In this document: in pieces, positions 1 to 10,073 of the stretch
How the letters are laid out: the number at the start of each line of letters is the position of its first letter
How positions within the stretch are numbered: position 1 is the first letter of the stretch
Origin: Coleophoma eucalyptorum
Lineage: Eukaryota > Ascomycota > Leotiomycetes > Helotiales > Dermateaceae
Assembly: GCA_026120035.1 (NCBI GenBank)
Contig: JALRME010000006.1
Coordinates: forward strand, 124,001-188,000
Direction: 5' to 3'
Length of the DNA: 64,000 nucleotides
Program-made: the position numbers and the translations under genes
Notes under the pieces: generated by a model
The model's database searches: none
Told to the model about the DNA's origin: nothing
The model's input: the letters and a program-made list of their open reading frames with translations, nothing else

Positions 1-197
1 GTTTCAGTTGATGTGAGGTTTCTAACAGAAGAACTGGCCTTGGCCTTCCTCCAGAACACAAGCTGTAGATAAGTAGAATCCCATCTGCCCTTGCAGGCTC
101 GAGTGTCCCCAATCCCTGTTGCATGCTGCGATTTGTTCAATCTGACCCTAATCTCCGAGCACTCTACGGAAGCCAGTGGAAGCTCAAATCGGGGCAG

Positions 198-215
198 CAC
201 GTGCCCCCACGTGGG
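198..215. promoter_or_regulatory. Paired CACGTG boxes upstream of acid phosphatase
   Basis: Two CACGTG hexamers lie at 198-203 and 208-213, and the second sits in the palindrome CCCACGTGGG (206-215). CACGTG, especially followed by GGG, is the known binding site of the phosphate-starvation bHLH factors Pho4 (yeast) and NUC-1 (Neurospora). They lie about 285-300 bases before the start codon of a secreted acid phosphatase, where such sites would be expected. The sites are seen directly; use by a Pho4-type factor is inference. The rest of 1-497 shows no gene. Confidence 0.55.
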
Positions 216-497
216 TGCACTATGAAGAACGACTTCATTTAATTGATCTCCCTCGGTTGACTTAATCCGTTCGGCGGTGTTTATCAGCACCCGATATCTC
301 ATGAAGTATAGATTGATCTCATCCACAAGATAAAACTACAGCTTAGTCTGGATATTAAGATGCAGGTCAACCATGTTCACGCGCTTACGCATCCTGCTGT
401 CCAAGAGGAATATAATAAGTAAGGATCTTTCTTATCACTCTCTCACTTTCTTCCTCGCACGTTCTTTTCGTCTGGTTCCCGAAAGCTCTCGTTCAAA

Positions 498-2290
498 ATG
501 CCTGTCTTTTCTGCCCAAACAGCTTCTGTTGCTGCCTCTTTATTGTTGGCTACCCAGGTCTCTGCCACCACTTACCTTGCTCCCGAGCAGGTTATCAGCC
601 AACCAGATAGCAGCAGTGCCACCACTCCTTTGGAATGGCTCGGTGCAAACAGTCCTTACTTCCCTGGTCCTAATGTGTATGGAATCTCGCGTGATGTGCC
701 TGCAGGATGTGTCGTCGATCAAGTTGCCATTGTCTCTAGACATGGCAGCAGGTTTCCTGACAGTGGCGCCTATGCTCAATGGACAACTCTCCAGTCAAAA
801 GTGAGCTTTCGGAGAAATACACGCAACTAGATAATCTTTCTAACGAATTCTACAGATTGCCAATGCCACTTTTGAGGCTAGGGGGAGTTTGGCTTTCTTA
901 CAGACCTGGGAGCCCGTCTTGACGAACCCTAGCGCACAAATTGCCCAGGAGAGTCCAACCGGTTACAAGGAGGCTTATGATCTTGGATACACTGTCAGGA
1001 CTAGGTGTGTTTCAATGATGTAAATCCCCATTTGCATGCTAAGTTAGTCCCTAGATATCCCGATTTGTATCAATACGGCTCCCCATTTGTCAGCTGGGCA
1101 AATCTCTACCCAAGAGTGGTTCAGACTGCACGAAACTTCGTTAGGGGTTTCCTAGGACACCTTGCCGATGATCTTGCAACGGTCATTACGATCAACAGCA
1201 CTGGTAGCCCCGATGCTTTCTTTGACAGTCTGGCTCCAAGTGATCTGTGCCCTGCTTTTGTTGATGGAAATGGTGGAACCTATGGTAAGTCCTCTATCAC
1301 CTTTTCAGTTCATGATTCTAATCAATTACAATAGCCACGGAGTGGAACGATATCTACCTTCCTCCAATCACCGAGCGTTTGAATGCTCTCATCAGCGGCA
1401 ACTTGACTCTTACTACTAGCGATGTCTCCATTTTTCCATATTTGTGCGGTTTTGAATCTCAAATTACGGGAACTCTCTCTCCATTCTGCAACGTTTTCAC
1501 CAACGCAGAACTCGAGCAGTACGAGTATGCCCAGTCTTTACGTTACTATTATGGAATTGGGCCTGGGGAGGATCTTCCATCCAAAATGATGATTCCTTTC
1601 CTCAACAAACTTGTTGATGTCCTTGCTGGAGGTCCAGGACAAAATGGCACCTACGCCAATGGAACCACCTTCACCCTCCCAAGCGTTATCACCGCATTCC
1701 TGAACGATGGGCAGCTTACAGAATTGGGTGCTGCTTCGGGAGTTTGGGATGACGAGGCTCCTCTATCTGGTACTAACATGACCAAGGGTCGAAAGTACTA
1801 CAGCTCTCACTTTGTGACCCAACGAGGTTTATTCTCGATTGAGAGAATGACCTGCTCCTCCGGAACTGGAAGTGAGACCACAAGTCAGAAACGGAACAGC
1901 AAGAGAACTCCAATCCCATTTGGTGCCCCAATTGTGCCCCGAGACACTGGCAATTCTACCGCCGTCGCTTACCCATCATCGTCCGTTGCCAGCGCCACTG
2001 CCCCAGCTTCAAGTGCCACTGCTACTTCAGTACCATCTGCAGGAAACTCTACCTACGTCCGCATCCTCCTCAACGATGCCGTTTACCCACTTCCATCTTG
2101 CAATTCTGGTCCTGGAGAGTCTTGTCTCTTGGATACCTATGTCAACTACGTTGCGGACAAGTTGGCTGCTGTCGGAAGCTACTACGATGCTTGCAATGTT
2201 ACCAACACAGAGATCCCAACAACTGATCCCAAGGGTGCTAGCTTTTTCTTCAACTTGGGCGAGAGCTGGTTGGCGGAGGTTGCTCCTTAG
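498..2290 (+). CDS. Secreted histidine acid phosphatase (phytase-like)
   Basis: Four exons, 498-800, 856-1004, 1055-1284 and 1335-2290, join in frame to about 545 residues. The family removes phosphate from phosphomonoesters such as phytate outside the cell. Residues 1-23 look like a signal peptide ending near VSA. The catalytic motif RHGSRFP is at residues 81-87, with His82 as the expected phosphate acceptor. The second motif, usually HD with Asp as proton donor, appears as LND (Asn351-Asp352), so Asp is kept but His is replaced. A Ser/Thr/Ala-rich insert lies at about residues 420-465. Many N-x-S/T sites and cysteines fit a secreted glycoprotein. Two Pho4-type boxes lie upstream. Substrate (phytate or general phosphoesters) cannot be decided from sequence. 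Confidence 0.9.
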
Positions 2291-2676
2291 CGAGGTCTGG
2301 GAGCTAGTTAGGATTGTGCCTCTTTCTTAATCATATTGTCTAAGCCTTCTATGTATATATTTAGTTTACTGTACATATCAAAAATTGTAACATATTAAGA
2401 AAGTATCAAAAATGATAATATATCATTGTAACATAAATCTTAGTCTTCACCAAAGTTCACATCCATTCATTTTCAGAGGGGCATTCGTACGGAACAATGT
2501 TAAAAGCTGAACTGAATTTTACATTCATTGAAATAATATCTCTCCATAATGGATATCAGTGAGTATTTTCGTCACTGGATCTGCCCAATTATCCATTCTA
2601 CCAAAACGCCAAACTCCAGTCGTTTCCCAATCAAAAGTAGTATTATGCCATGCTAGACATATCCCACGGGCCAGAT

Positions 2677-3309
2677 CTATTTTGCAGCCTCCCTCAACTC
2701 TCCGAGCAGACCATCACAAGCATCCATGTCACTAGCATCGATCTTGGTCTCCTCCCGTCCAAGAGCCCTTAACAGCTCATCCATGCCAGGCTGGTAATTC
2801 CTGACCGCGCTGCTCAACGCATAACAAGCCTTTCTCCTAACACCCTTGTCTTCGTCCTCCTTAGTGGCCATGCCAGCCAAGCCAGGAATACCACCCATAG
2901 CCAGCAGCCTCTCCTGACTCTTCTCGTTATTTTGCACCGCAGTGCCCACACACCATGCTGCCATCTTCCTGATATCAGCCGCATCATGCGAGAGGCAGCC
3001 GAGTAGTGGAGTCCACAGCGCCAACGGTTCCAGATTGTTCGCATTGTCTAGGTTCTCGATCAGCTGCTCGAAGTTGTCGAATGCAACCAGCTTGTCGTCC
3101 AGACTGACTTCTGGGTCGTCGCTGAGGATGGCGGACATGCTCATCTTCATTAGGTCAGCATCGCTGGGTCCGCCGAAGAGTGAGTTGAGGATGTCTGGGT
3201 TCAGTTGTGTGCCTGATGGCGGTGCTCGTGCAGTAGGATCTTCTGCGGTTGCGGAGGAGTTCTCGACGCTCCATTTGAGGAGCGTGCTGAGGTTTGGGTC
3301 CATTGCCAT
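2677..3309 (-). CDS. fes1: Hsp70 nucleotide exchange factor Fes1
   Basis: Single exon of 210 residues. I start at the ATG at 3309 (MAMDPNLSTLLKW); the open frame runs further upstream but has no earlier ATG, and a second ATG lies two codons on. The N-terminal LLKWSVENS block and the following armadillo-like helices (AWCVGTAVQNNEKSQE, ACYALSSAVRNYQPG) are typical of the Fes1/HspBP1 family. These cytosolic proteins bind the Hsp70 ATPase domain and release ADP, helping refolding and clearance of misfolded proteins. Length is normal for fungal Fes1. It is divergent from the bZIP gene, with a 740-base gap that holds a possible heat-shock element. Confidence 0.93.
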   Translation of the reverse strand: MAMDPNLSTLLKWSVENSSATAEDPTARAPPSGTQLNPDILNSLFGGPSDADLMKMSMSAILSDDPEVSLDDKLVAFDNFEQLIENLDNANNLEPLALWTPLLGCLSHDAADIRKMAAWCVGTAVQNNEKSQERLLAMGGIPGLAGMATKEDEDKGVRRKACYALSSAVRNYQPGMDELLRALGREETKIDASDMDACDGLLGELREAAK

Positions 3310-3634
3310 GTTGTTTGTTTGGTTGGGTGGTTGATTTGGTGGGGTTTGTATCAAAGACGTTTTTTGCCTTCCTGAGTTTGTTTAATTTATTCGAGATTGG
3401 AGATGCGATAAATGGTAAGTATCGACTCGGAGAAATTCTATGGGGCAGTATTGTGGTTATGACTCCGAAGTTGTGGTGACTATTTTATGTTTCTGTTTTC
3501 TATGGCTTCTTCTCCCTCGTTCTCGCATCTTCCACATCTGTTTTTTTTTTGGAAATCGCGGGGCAAAGCCGTTACGTCAGGTTTACATCATGTGATATAT
3601 CATTTGGTGGAGTAGTAGAATAACGGGAGATATC

Positions 3635-3642
3635 GAACCTTC
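3635..3642. promoter_or_regulatory. Possible minimal heat-shock element
   Basis: The GAANNTTC pair (GAACCTTC) lies about 330 bases before the Fes1 start. Inverted nGAAn units are the known site of heat-shock factor, and FES1-type chaperone genes are heat inducible in yeast. Only one inverted pair is visible, which is below the usual three units, so it may be chance. The remainder of 3310-4049 contains T tracts and no gene. Confidence 0.25.
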
Positions 3643-4049
3643 TAAGTTATTCATTGCTTAATCTTATGTAACCTTTCTTTGCTTCAGTCTGTATCGTTTT
3701 CTACCCACCCACCTCTAGAAAATTGAGAGGTAGCCCCTTCATTTAAAGTCACGTGAATGCTTAGTGTTCGATGTAAGGTAGGTGTTTTTCATCCCGTGAT
3801 GGCCTTTTGTGTCCACATCACTCCATTATGTATATGGCATGGTGAAAGAGCAGAATTCCATTTTGTGATCTCACGGATGTCATCGTTGCTCACAGAAGAA
3901 TCGTGTTCTCGCTCAGTACTCCACTAATATAAAACCATCCACGTCCCACCGGTCTCTGGAGCTTGCGCACCCCTGATAATGCAAGTCAATAAAAGAATAT
4001 CGGCTTCAAGTTTCCAAACGTGAGGGTAGTGGTGTGTGCCCTAGTCATT

Positions 4050-5370
4050 ATGGGTGATGAGGAGAATTCATCCTCTCCTAAAGGTGGCTTTTCTCTTAAG
4101 GATCTCTGGCGCCGCTCGAAGGATAAATCGTCTGAACAGGATACAAAGTCGATGCCAAGTATCACAGCCCTAGGTATTCTTCCGCATGAGTCTACCTATT
4201 TTTGTTTGACATATGATATTGCTTCTTGGGCCATGTTAATTATTATCAGAAGAGAGCCATAATGTAGAGGGCCCGACCGATGAGCTCAACAAAAAACAAC
4301 ATCGCCGAGCTCAAGTTCGGAAAGCCCAGATGTAAGGATCTCCTTCCTTGCTTTCAGTTGCAATATTAGATCTCTTTTTTCTGGGTATCGCTAAACATTA
4401 GGAAATAGCGAACATCGACAACGAAAAGCAAACCATGTCAAAGAGCTGGAACAGGAAATAGTCAAACTTCGAAGTATGATTGCTGCCGTGGAGACTGATG
4501 GCGGGCTACTTTATAAGGAGAATAATTACATTAAAGAAGTGCTTTTAGGGGCAGGCATCTCAATACCTGCGCATGGTTCTCATTCCGGTACCAGTCCAAC
4601 AACAGATCTCCCAAACATTTGGAATTGGGGCCAAGGGAACAGTCTCGTCAATGCCAGCTACGATCCTATCCTCGAGGCAGATTGTTTGATGATAAGTAGC
4701 TCCAGCAGCTCGCAAAGCTCGAAGGTTGACTCGATAGATGCTTCGGTGCCGCCATCTATCCCAGGGTTATCAGGTTTACCAGAGACAGTTGAGACTTCTG
4801 ATACTAGGGAAATCCCAGCGCTCCCTCCTATCAGTTTAGATCAGTCAGATGTGGCAGTCAATTTCATCCTAGCGTAAGTTTGACTCGAATCCATGGAGTT
4901 GCTGCTCACTGAAATATTCTTCTAGACTTGAACGCCCATGTCGGACCCACTTCACCCATACTTCACCGACAGATGCACCTTTTAATCCTGATATCTCTGA
5001 GACGGGACATGAACTGATGGCCTCTGCGCTGTTATACTCAGTAGCTCCAGCTAGCGCCTTCGACTTTAGTGCTCAGCCATCTGGGTGTAATCATGAGCCA
5101 ACTTCAAGGACGCTAACACAGTGGTCAGCCCCAATTCTCGATATCTCAAGACTCTATGCCATGTCTCTATCTCTGCCCAAGGAAGATTTTGAGATCACGC
5201 CGGTGCAGGCGTGGTTTATGATGGTAGAGAAGTACGGGTTAGATAAAGTTATGGAGAATGTCAATGACTTAAAAAGAAGGGTTGCACCATTAGTAACTTG
5301 TCAAAGTTTTGGTGCCGTGATGGATGAGAGGTTGTTATGGCAGGTTGCTGAGGAAATTCTTGGGGTTTAG
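4050..5370 (+). CDS. Fungal bZIP transcription factor, divergent basic region
   Basis: Four exons, 4050-4173, 4250-4331, 4409-4873 and 4926-5370, give 371 residues from the ATG at 4050. The basic region (about residues 56-79) contains RRAQVRKAQIEHRQRK and runs into a leucine-zipper-like helix (HVKELEQEIVKLRSMI, then the segment after GGLLYKE). Aligned with Yap-type AQNRAAQ, the Asn that contacts DNA in nearly all bZIPs is Val64. The C-terminal half carries the FILALERPC and GHELMASA blocks that I associate with a group of fungal bZIPs of unknown targets. The protein is presumably a nuclear DNA-binding dimer. No paralogue or biosynthetic cluster is nearby to suggest targets. Confidence 0.8.
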
Positions 5371-6162
5371 CAGTGAATCTCCTGCAAACCTTCCATGCTC
5401 TCAACAGGGAAATGTGGCTGTAATGAGAATCCTAATAGACAAAAGTCAGCTTTCGAATTAACTCGAGTATGCTTCAACCGGGTGAGAATCCAACACAATA
5501 CGGAAAGCATTACTCGCTATTTTCTGCTAGATTTCACCCTCTCCTTTGTCAATATATTTGTGGCGAAAGTGTTCTACCGGTACTAAGAGAGTATCTTCAG
5601 TGAGACTCTCAATACTTAGACACTTTATCTGATGAAAAGAGGGGAAAGTCTCATAGTGTGGTGATAATACCACATTCTGGCTTGCTCTATATACTCCATG
5701 TGGATAGAACTTGGACAGTTTTATTAAATGCCCTGTTTTCTGACCAGTTCCTCTATAGTGACCAGGAGCGCAGAACGTAATATTAGACTTTGCTCAATAG
5801 ATAGTGAATCATTTATAATTATAATTAACTTGAGATAACACAAGTATGCGAGCATTCTTTTCCATTGAAATACTTATCTCTTATAGCATCGGCCTATATA
5901 CACTTTAATTCTAGGTGTCCAAGCCTATCTCCGGCCTAAAGCAGAGGGGTGTAGAATTTGAGGGTATCCTGGACCGTCATGGGGTATCTAATAAAGTTAA
6001 CCGAGAATGGGGTCCCCAGATCGATCTACAACAAGCACTATCCCAAGAGTCCACCCGAGAGGTGGATAGTCTGGGTACAACAACTTCTTCAACAGGTATA
6101 TAAGGCACAGAATCCCGATTGTATTCTAAAAACCTTCAATTTAAAATATCCTTACCTCCAAC
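5371..6162. promoter_or_regulatory. Intergenic region with TATA box before GH43 gene
   Basis: No gene is visible in this 792-base gap. A TATATAA box at 6097-6103, about 60 bases before the GH43 start codon, is a good core promoter candidate. A 6-base hairpin (TGTGGT, six-base loop, ACCACA) lies at 5657-5674; I see no flanking repeat that would make it a transposable element. Confidence 0.5.
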
Positions 6163-7783
6163 ATGTCTTCAGCGTGCGAATACAAAAACCCAATTATCCC
6201 TGGCTTTGCGCCAGACCCCTCAGTTGTCTTTGTCGATGGTACATTCTACCTAGTCAATTCTTCTTTTCATGTCTTCCCTGGATTGCCAATTTACGCTTCT
6301 CAAGACCTGAAGGATTGGAAGCACATTGGTAAGCAAACAGATTCCTTCTTCTGTGGGTCATCACTAACGTCATCCAGGAAATGCTATCAATAGGCCAGAG
6401 CAGATCGATCTGAGTAAAAGCTCTACAGATTCTTTCGGCATTGCGCCAGGCATTACTCTCATAGCAGCTGAAGGACACTTAGCGCCATCTATCCGCTACC
6501 ATAAAGGCACCTTTTACGTTGTTTGCACCAACAGCGTCAGTGATGGAACAAACCTGACGACACAGAACTTCTACGTTACTACCAAAGACATTATGTCAGA
6601 TGTATGGAGCGATCCAATCTTCTTTGAATTCAAAGGCATCGACCCAAGTTTGTTCTTCGATGATGATGACAGGGCCTATGCCCATGGTTCGTACCGCCCG
6701 GGTCCGGTTTACGACCCACAATGTGCAATTCGACAAGTAGAGCTCGATATCGCGACGGGAAATGCACTCTCAGAAACCAAAGAGATTTGGAAAGGTTTCC
6801 TCGGGAAAGACGATGCCGAAGGCCCGCATATATACAAGAAAGACGGGTGGTATTACCTCCTCACAGCTGAAGGAGGAACTTTCGAAGAACACCAGGTCGA
6901 CATGGCTCGCTCGAGAAGTATTTGGGGCCCTTATGAATCATGCCCCTCAAACCCCGTTCTGACGGCCTATGGCACTGATGAGTATGTGCAACATACTGGG
7001 CATGGAGATCTTTTCCAAGATGGTTTGGGCAAATGGTGGATCGCTTGCTTGGGTGTGAGAAAGGAAAATGGCAGGTTCCCTATGGGGAGGGAAACTTTCC
7101 TTGCTCCAGTTGAGTGGGAGACTGACGGGTGGCCCGTGATCGAGCATCCCAAAATGACTTTCCAGCGGCATGCACTCCCGCCATCTCCAGACCAAAAACT
7201 GCTACATGAGCCTCTGCCACGGGTAGAGGATGTGTACATTCGAAACGCAAATCTTGCCGACTACAAATTCTCGGCAGACAACAAGTCCGTGACACTTCTA
7301 GCACGAAGTGCAGATTTGTTCGCACCAGAAGGCTCTACGACGTTCTTGGGTAAAAGACAACGGAGTTTAGATTGCACAGTAACAACAAATCTCCAATTCG
7401 ATTCTAAGGGATCAGCAGATGGCCTTTCTCAAGTTGGCTTGACAGTTTATAAAGAAGATTTTCGTCACGTTAGCATCTACTACGATTATAGTATATCCAA
7501 GATCTGCTTCAGAAGATTCCACAAATTCAATGGTGGCGCTACCATTACGGAATTTGAGGTTGGCCAAGCGCCAATCAGCAAGATTGAATTTCGCATCCAA
7601 GCTTCTGCCATAGAGTATAAATTCTTGTTCAGAGTTGGTACCGAATGGGTGGATGCTGGCTCGGCGGACACCAGCGAGATGACTGGAATTGACTTCACTG
7701 GAACCATCTTTGGAATCTTTGCTTCGTCACAAAAGGGAAAAGAGGGAGGTCTGGTTATGATGAGTTGCGTGGACATTGCTTGA
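6163..7783 (+). CDS. GH43 beta-xylosidase/arabinosidase-type glycosidase
   Basis: Two exons, 6163-6328 and 6378-7783, give 523 residues. The N-terminal five-bladed propeller carries the GH43 triad: Asp18 in FAPDPSVV (base), Asp144 in GIDPSLFF (pKa modulator) and Glu203 in DDAEGPHIYK (acid). The C-terminal part from about residue 340 resembles the beta-sandwich domain of GH43 xylosidases. There is no signal peptide, so the enzyme probably acts in the cytosol on imported xylo-oligosaccharides or arabinosides. A TATA box lies 60 bases upstream. The exact sugar cannot be read from sequence, because GH43 mixes xylosidase and arabinofuranosidase activity. Confidence 0.9.
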
Positions 7784-8662
7784 GCTGGGGATGCATCTTC
7801 GAAAATTGATGCCGTCCTAAACATTTAATGACAGAATAGTTCTCCCGACTAGTGGAAATGTTACTCGGTTTTTGCATTCGGATAGGGAATTTCGTTGCAT
7901 CCCTGATCCTGTGGTTCAATATCCAATCTTCTTTTGGTCCTGGTCAGAGCGCTCACGGTGACTCTATGGTCTGGTCTTACCACTATATTACTCATATAAT
8001 CACAATTTGTTACTTCACCCTCCTTTGCAGTTTTGACATATCTCACGCGATCCCACTGATCCTTCTCCAGCTCCGTAGTTTCTCTCTCACCTGCCCATTC
8101 AGTTTCTGTTGAATGATTCAATTAAAAGATGATACTACCTCCAATTTCGACATCGCCTTTAGACATTTACAACAAGTCCATTAATACCTATAATCATACT
8201 AATTGCCTGCAATTCATTGTTGACTCGCCTCCAGGCCGCCGTTCTGCCGTACTGTTGTTACGCGACGTAGCACATCTTGTGAAAAGTACTTACTGTATAG
8301 AGGTTCTAATTAGTTGTAGAGTCCCCGAATTCCTATCAACCCCTATAGGAGAACAAGAGTTAGTATTTTCGATAGAGTGCCTACCGAGGACTTCCCTTTC
8401 CCGAGCAAGGAACTTTCTCCGAGGCATCTCCTTCCCCAGCAGGCCCTTAAGTGGAGCTCGCTTAGGATATCGATAACGACATAACGAAGCATCATTGACT
8501 CAGCGCCCAAAATTCTAGCCTCGGATGCGATTCTTCATTCACCGCAAACCATTACTTCCTGAAACCCACCTTTGCTACACCCTCTTCTTTCTCTCTACGC
8601 ACTCTTGTCTCTCTTTTTGTTTGGCCTTCCTACCTGCATTCATCCTCCGCGCATTCTCCAAT
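7784..8662. other. Intergenic, no gene seen
   Basis: This 879-base gap holds only short open frames without recognisable domains. The frame just before CAF16 (8525-8662) is open and hydrophobic, but it starts well upstream of the conserved MSGPIDQ start and is more likely 5' untranslated sequence. Confidence 0.6.
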
Positions 8663-9538
8663 ATGTCTGGCCCGATAGACCAGAGTCTCGCTCCAGGAAT
8701 TGAAGTCACGAAGCTCTCCTACTCATTCCCGGACTCCTCCGTCGGTCTACGGGACATTATCCTCTCCCTCCCACCTTCCTCGCGCACACTGCTGATCGGA
8801 GCCAATGGCGCTGGTAAGACAACTCTTCTGCGCCTACTCTCTGGCAAGCGCCTAGCACCATCAGGTACCATCTCCGTGGGAGGACTGGACCCCTTCAAAG
8901 ACGGACTTGAGGGCGTTACCTACCTCGGTTTGGAATGGGTCCTGAACCCCATTGTCCGCACAGACATCGGGGTGCAAGAGCTTTTGAGGAGCGTTGGTGG
9001 AGATCATTATCCCGAGCGCAGAGACGAATTGGTAGAGGTTCTGGACATCGATCTCGAATGGCGCATGCACGCTGTGTCCGACGGTGAGCGCCGCCGCGTT
9101 CAACTCGCAATGGGGCTCATCCGCCCCTGGCGCATTCTTCTCCTCGACGAGATCACCGTGGACTTGGATCTGCTATCCCGCAGCAATTTCCTCGGCTTCT
9201 TGAAGCAGGAGACTGAGAAGCGACAATGCACCATCGTGTATGCGACTCACATCTTGGACAACCTCGCAGAGTGGCCAACGCATCTTGTGCACATGAGTCT
9301 TGGCAAGGTCAAGGAATGGGGTTCCATGGAGACTTTCGATGTTCAGGGCAAGAAAGAATATGATAGTGGGAATAGTCGCCTAGGAATGCTAGTCTTGGGC
9401 TGGTTGAAGGATGACCTCCAGGAAAGAGGACCCAGAAACTCAAAGCAGGCTGTCAAGGTTGGAAGTGAGGGCAAGTCTTATGCTGCAGCTGGTACCGGAG
9501 GTTATGGAAGTGAGGTTGCGAAACCAAGGACTTTCTAG
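8663..9538 (+). CDS. caf16: Soluble ABC ATPase, CAF16 type
   Basis: Intronless, 291 residues from the ATG at 8663. It is a single ABC domain with no membrane segments. Walker A GANGAGKT is at residues 46-53, a signature-like VSDGE at 138-142 in place of LSGGQ, Walker B ILLLDE at 158-163, and a switch His at 196 (YATHI). This matches yeast Caf16, a non-transporter ABC protein found with the CCR4-NOT complex and linked to transcription. An in-frame ATG exists at 8525, but its extra 46 residues would place a hydrophobic leader before the ABC domain, so I prefer 8663. It stands alone, without operon-like partners. Confidence 0.88.
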   Translation: MSGPIDQSLAPGIEVTKLSYSFPDSSVGLRDIILSLPPSSRTLLIGANGAGKTTLLRLLSGKRLAPSGTISVGGLDPFKDGLEGVTYLGLEWVLNPIVRTDIGVQELLRSVGGDHYPERRDELVEVLDIDLEWRMHAVSDGERRRVQLAMGLIRPWRILLLDEITVDLDLLSRSNFLGFLKQETEKRQCTIVYATHILDNLAEWPTHLVHMSLGKVKEWGSMETFDVQGKKEYDSGNSRLGMLVLGWLKDDLQERGPRNSKQAVKVGSEGKSYAAAGTGGYGSEVAKPRTF

Positions 9539-10073
9539 GTGGTCTTCTAAGAGGTATGAGTCATTACGATAACCTATGATCTTATTTCAAGTTTGGCATA
9601 GGCATGGGTATGGACATGAGGGAAAGCGTGTATCTTTTTAACATGATTTTCGATGGGGGGTTGCGCAATTACTTAACGTACAGCAGGTTTATCTACATTC
9701 TCAGAACGCAACAAGCGTTACGAAGGAACTCAACTCCTTCTACCATTATTGTTTGCATAGCGGCTGGAGTTTATTTAACATAAATGGGAAGGATTTTTAC
9801 CGTCTAAAAGACAGGAGCTAGGGGCGCAAGAGGGCTTATTCAACAACCTGAGACTTCGGCTGGGTGGCCGTTTCAGCAGACATGTTTTCAACATAGATGA
9901 CCGTAGAAACGTATATATCCAGATATCAGAATATGTAGAAAGAAATAAACAGGCATTTAACACCTGAACTGCTTTTTCTCCATAGTTCAAAGATTTCAAA
10001 TTTTTCTGGTAAAATGCTCCAGGACATCTAGTATCTAAAAAACAGCTCAAGTTTTCTAAGCAATGCTTTTATT
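9539..10073. other. Intergenic between CAF16 and ELP2 3' ends
   Basis: CAF16 and ELP2 are convergent, so this 535-base stretch should hold both 3' untranslated ends. No gene is visible. Confidence 0.6.

Noticed and set aside
5657..5674. Short hairpin as a possible miniature transposon end
   Set aside because: Six-base stem only, with no second copy and no target-site duplication found.
8525..8662. N-terminal hydrophobic extension of CAF16
   Set aside because: The family is soluble and the conserved start is MSGPIDQ; the extension is more likely leader sequence that happens to be open.
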